Positions 63,883 through 64,000 of a stretch of 64,000 nt of DNA are shown piece by piece. The notes beneath the pieces were generated by a model that worked only from the letters and a program-made list of their open reading frames with translations, made no database searches and was not told the origin of the DNA. The stretch covers positions 2,049,347-2,113,346 of the forward strand of contig NC_005071.1 of assembly GCF_000011485.1 (NCBI RefSeq), written 5' to 3'. Origin of the DNA: Prochlorococcus marinus str. MIT 9313 (GTDB lineage Bacteria; Cyanobacteriota; Cyanobacteriia; PCC-6307; Cyanobiaceae). Numbering within the stretch: the stretch's first letter is position 1; every line of letters begins with the position of its first letter. The translations under genes were made by a program, and so were the position numbers.

Positions 63883-64000
63883 GTGCCTCTGGCCAGCGCC
63901 GCTGCGCCCACTCCTTAAGATCACTGCCTGTAGCCACCCAAGCCCAAGCCCTTAACCAATCGCTGATCCGCTTGCGCAACCCCTCCTCCCGACATTGATT
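63818..64000 (-). CDS. Unidentified protein, C-terminal part (start outside window)
   Basis: On the minus strand a frame is open from the window edge to a TGA at 63818-63820, giving at least 60 residues such as LRKRISDWLRAWAWVATG, SDLKEWAQRRWPEAL and AGGGDALLPN. It is tryptophan- and arginine-rich and protein-like, with GC-rich third positions. The last 65 bases overlap plsC on the other strand, so the frame may be partly a shadow. From memory of picocyanobacterial gene order a TsaB-like gene might follow plsC here, but no TsaB motif was recognised. Confidence 0.4.
   Translation of the reverse strand, partial: NQCREEGLRKRISDWLRAWAWVATGSDLKEWAQRRWPEALSAGGGDALLPNSKVLDPAAH

Overview
The window looks like a chromosomal segment of a marine picocyanobacterium, most likely a low-light, higher-GC Prochlorococcus of the MIT9313/MIT9303 type or a close marine Synechococcus relative. 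Reasons seen in the sequence: an 81-residue PsaC, a Ycf3-like protein, the paired OmpR-type regulators RpaA and RpaB, small NDH-1 subunits (NdhO, a probable NdhS, a possible CRR7), zeta-carotene desaturase, an SLH/OprB-type porin, UPF0367 and DUF751 proteins, and very compact spacing with many 4-base overlaps. The species assignment is inference.

Layout. 1-2.6 kb: the end of a GlcE-like FAD oxidase, then an AT-rich stretch with a 29-base palindrome and a secreted protein with a metzincin-like zinc motif lacking its glutamate and four 49-residue repeats. 2.8-9.9 kb: aldose-epimerase-like protein, alpha/beta hydrolase, CPA2 antiporter, glycogen phosphorylase and two small unknowns. 10-16 kb: tRNA-Arg, RNase P RNA, rnc, ndhS, rimM, manC, glmS, psaC. 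16-19.7 kb: acpP-fabF-tkt. 19.8-23.5 kb: UXS-type sugar-nucleotide enzyme, an AT-rich GT2-GtrA fusion, a CRR7-like protein and a GST. 23.7-28.5 kb: a newly noticed 50-codon ORF, then DUF751-rbfA-GH3-GT2/TPR-hemD. 28.4-34.2 kb: crtQ with an SRPBCC protein and lipoprotein, then SufA-like, TPR, LpxB-like and epimerase genes. 34.2-39.6 kb: CPA1 antiporter divergent from ndhO, GT39-like membrane protein, J-domain protein and cysK. 39.7-50.2 kb: porin followed by four large polytopic glycosyltransferase or DUF2079 proteins and one more membrane protein. 50.2-64 kb: UPF0367, ABC ATPase, tRNA-Asn, rpaA, holB-tmk-Cu ATPase, ycf3, radA, rpaB-plsX-fabH-fabD-plsC.

How it works together. Fatty-acid and phospholipid initiation is split into acpP-fabF and plsX-fabH-fabD-plsC. 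ManC, GlmS, UXS and the GtrA/GT39/DUF2079 proteins point to substantial cell-surface sugar metabolism. Photosynthetic electron flow is represented by psaC, ycf3, ndhO, ndhS and a possible crr7, and its likely master regulators rpaA and rpaB lie within 7 kb of each other.

The most interesting unexplained items are the secreted pseudo-metzincin repeat protein, several small ORFs of 60 codons or fewer in gene gaps (23.7, 43.5, 47.1 kb), a likely frameshifted small gene at 50.5 kb, and the psaC terminator whose U-tract runs directly into the glmS start codon. No CRISPR array, insertion sequence or prophage was recognised. All functions are assigned by reading the translations and recalling families; no database search was run.
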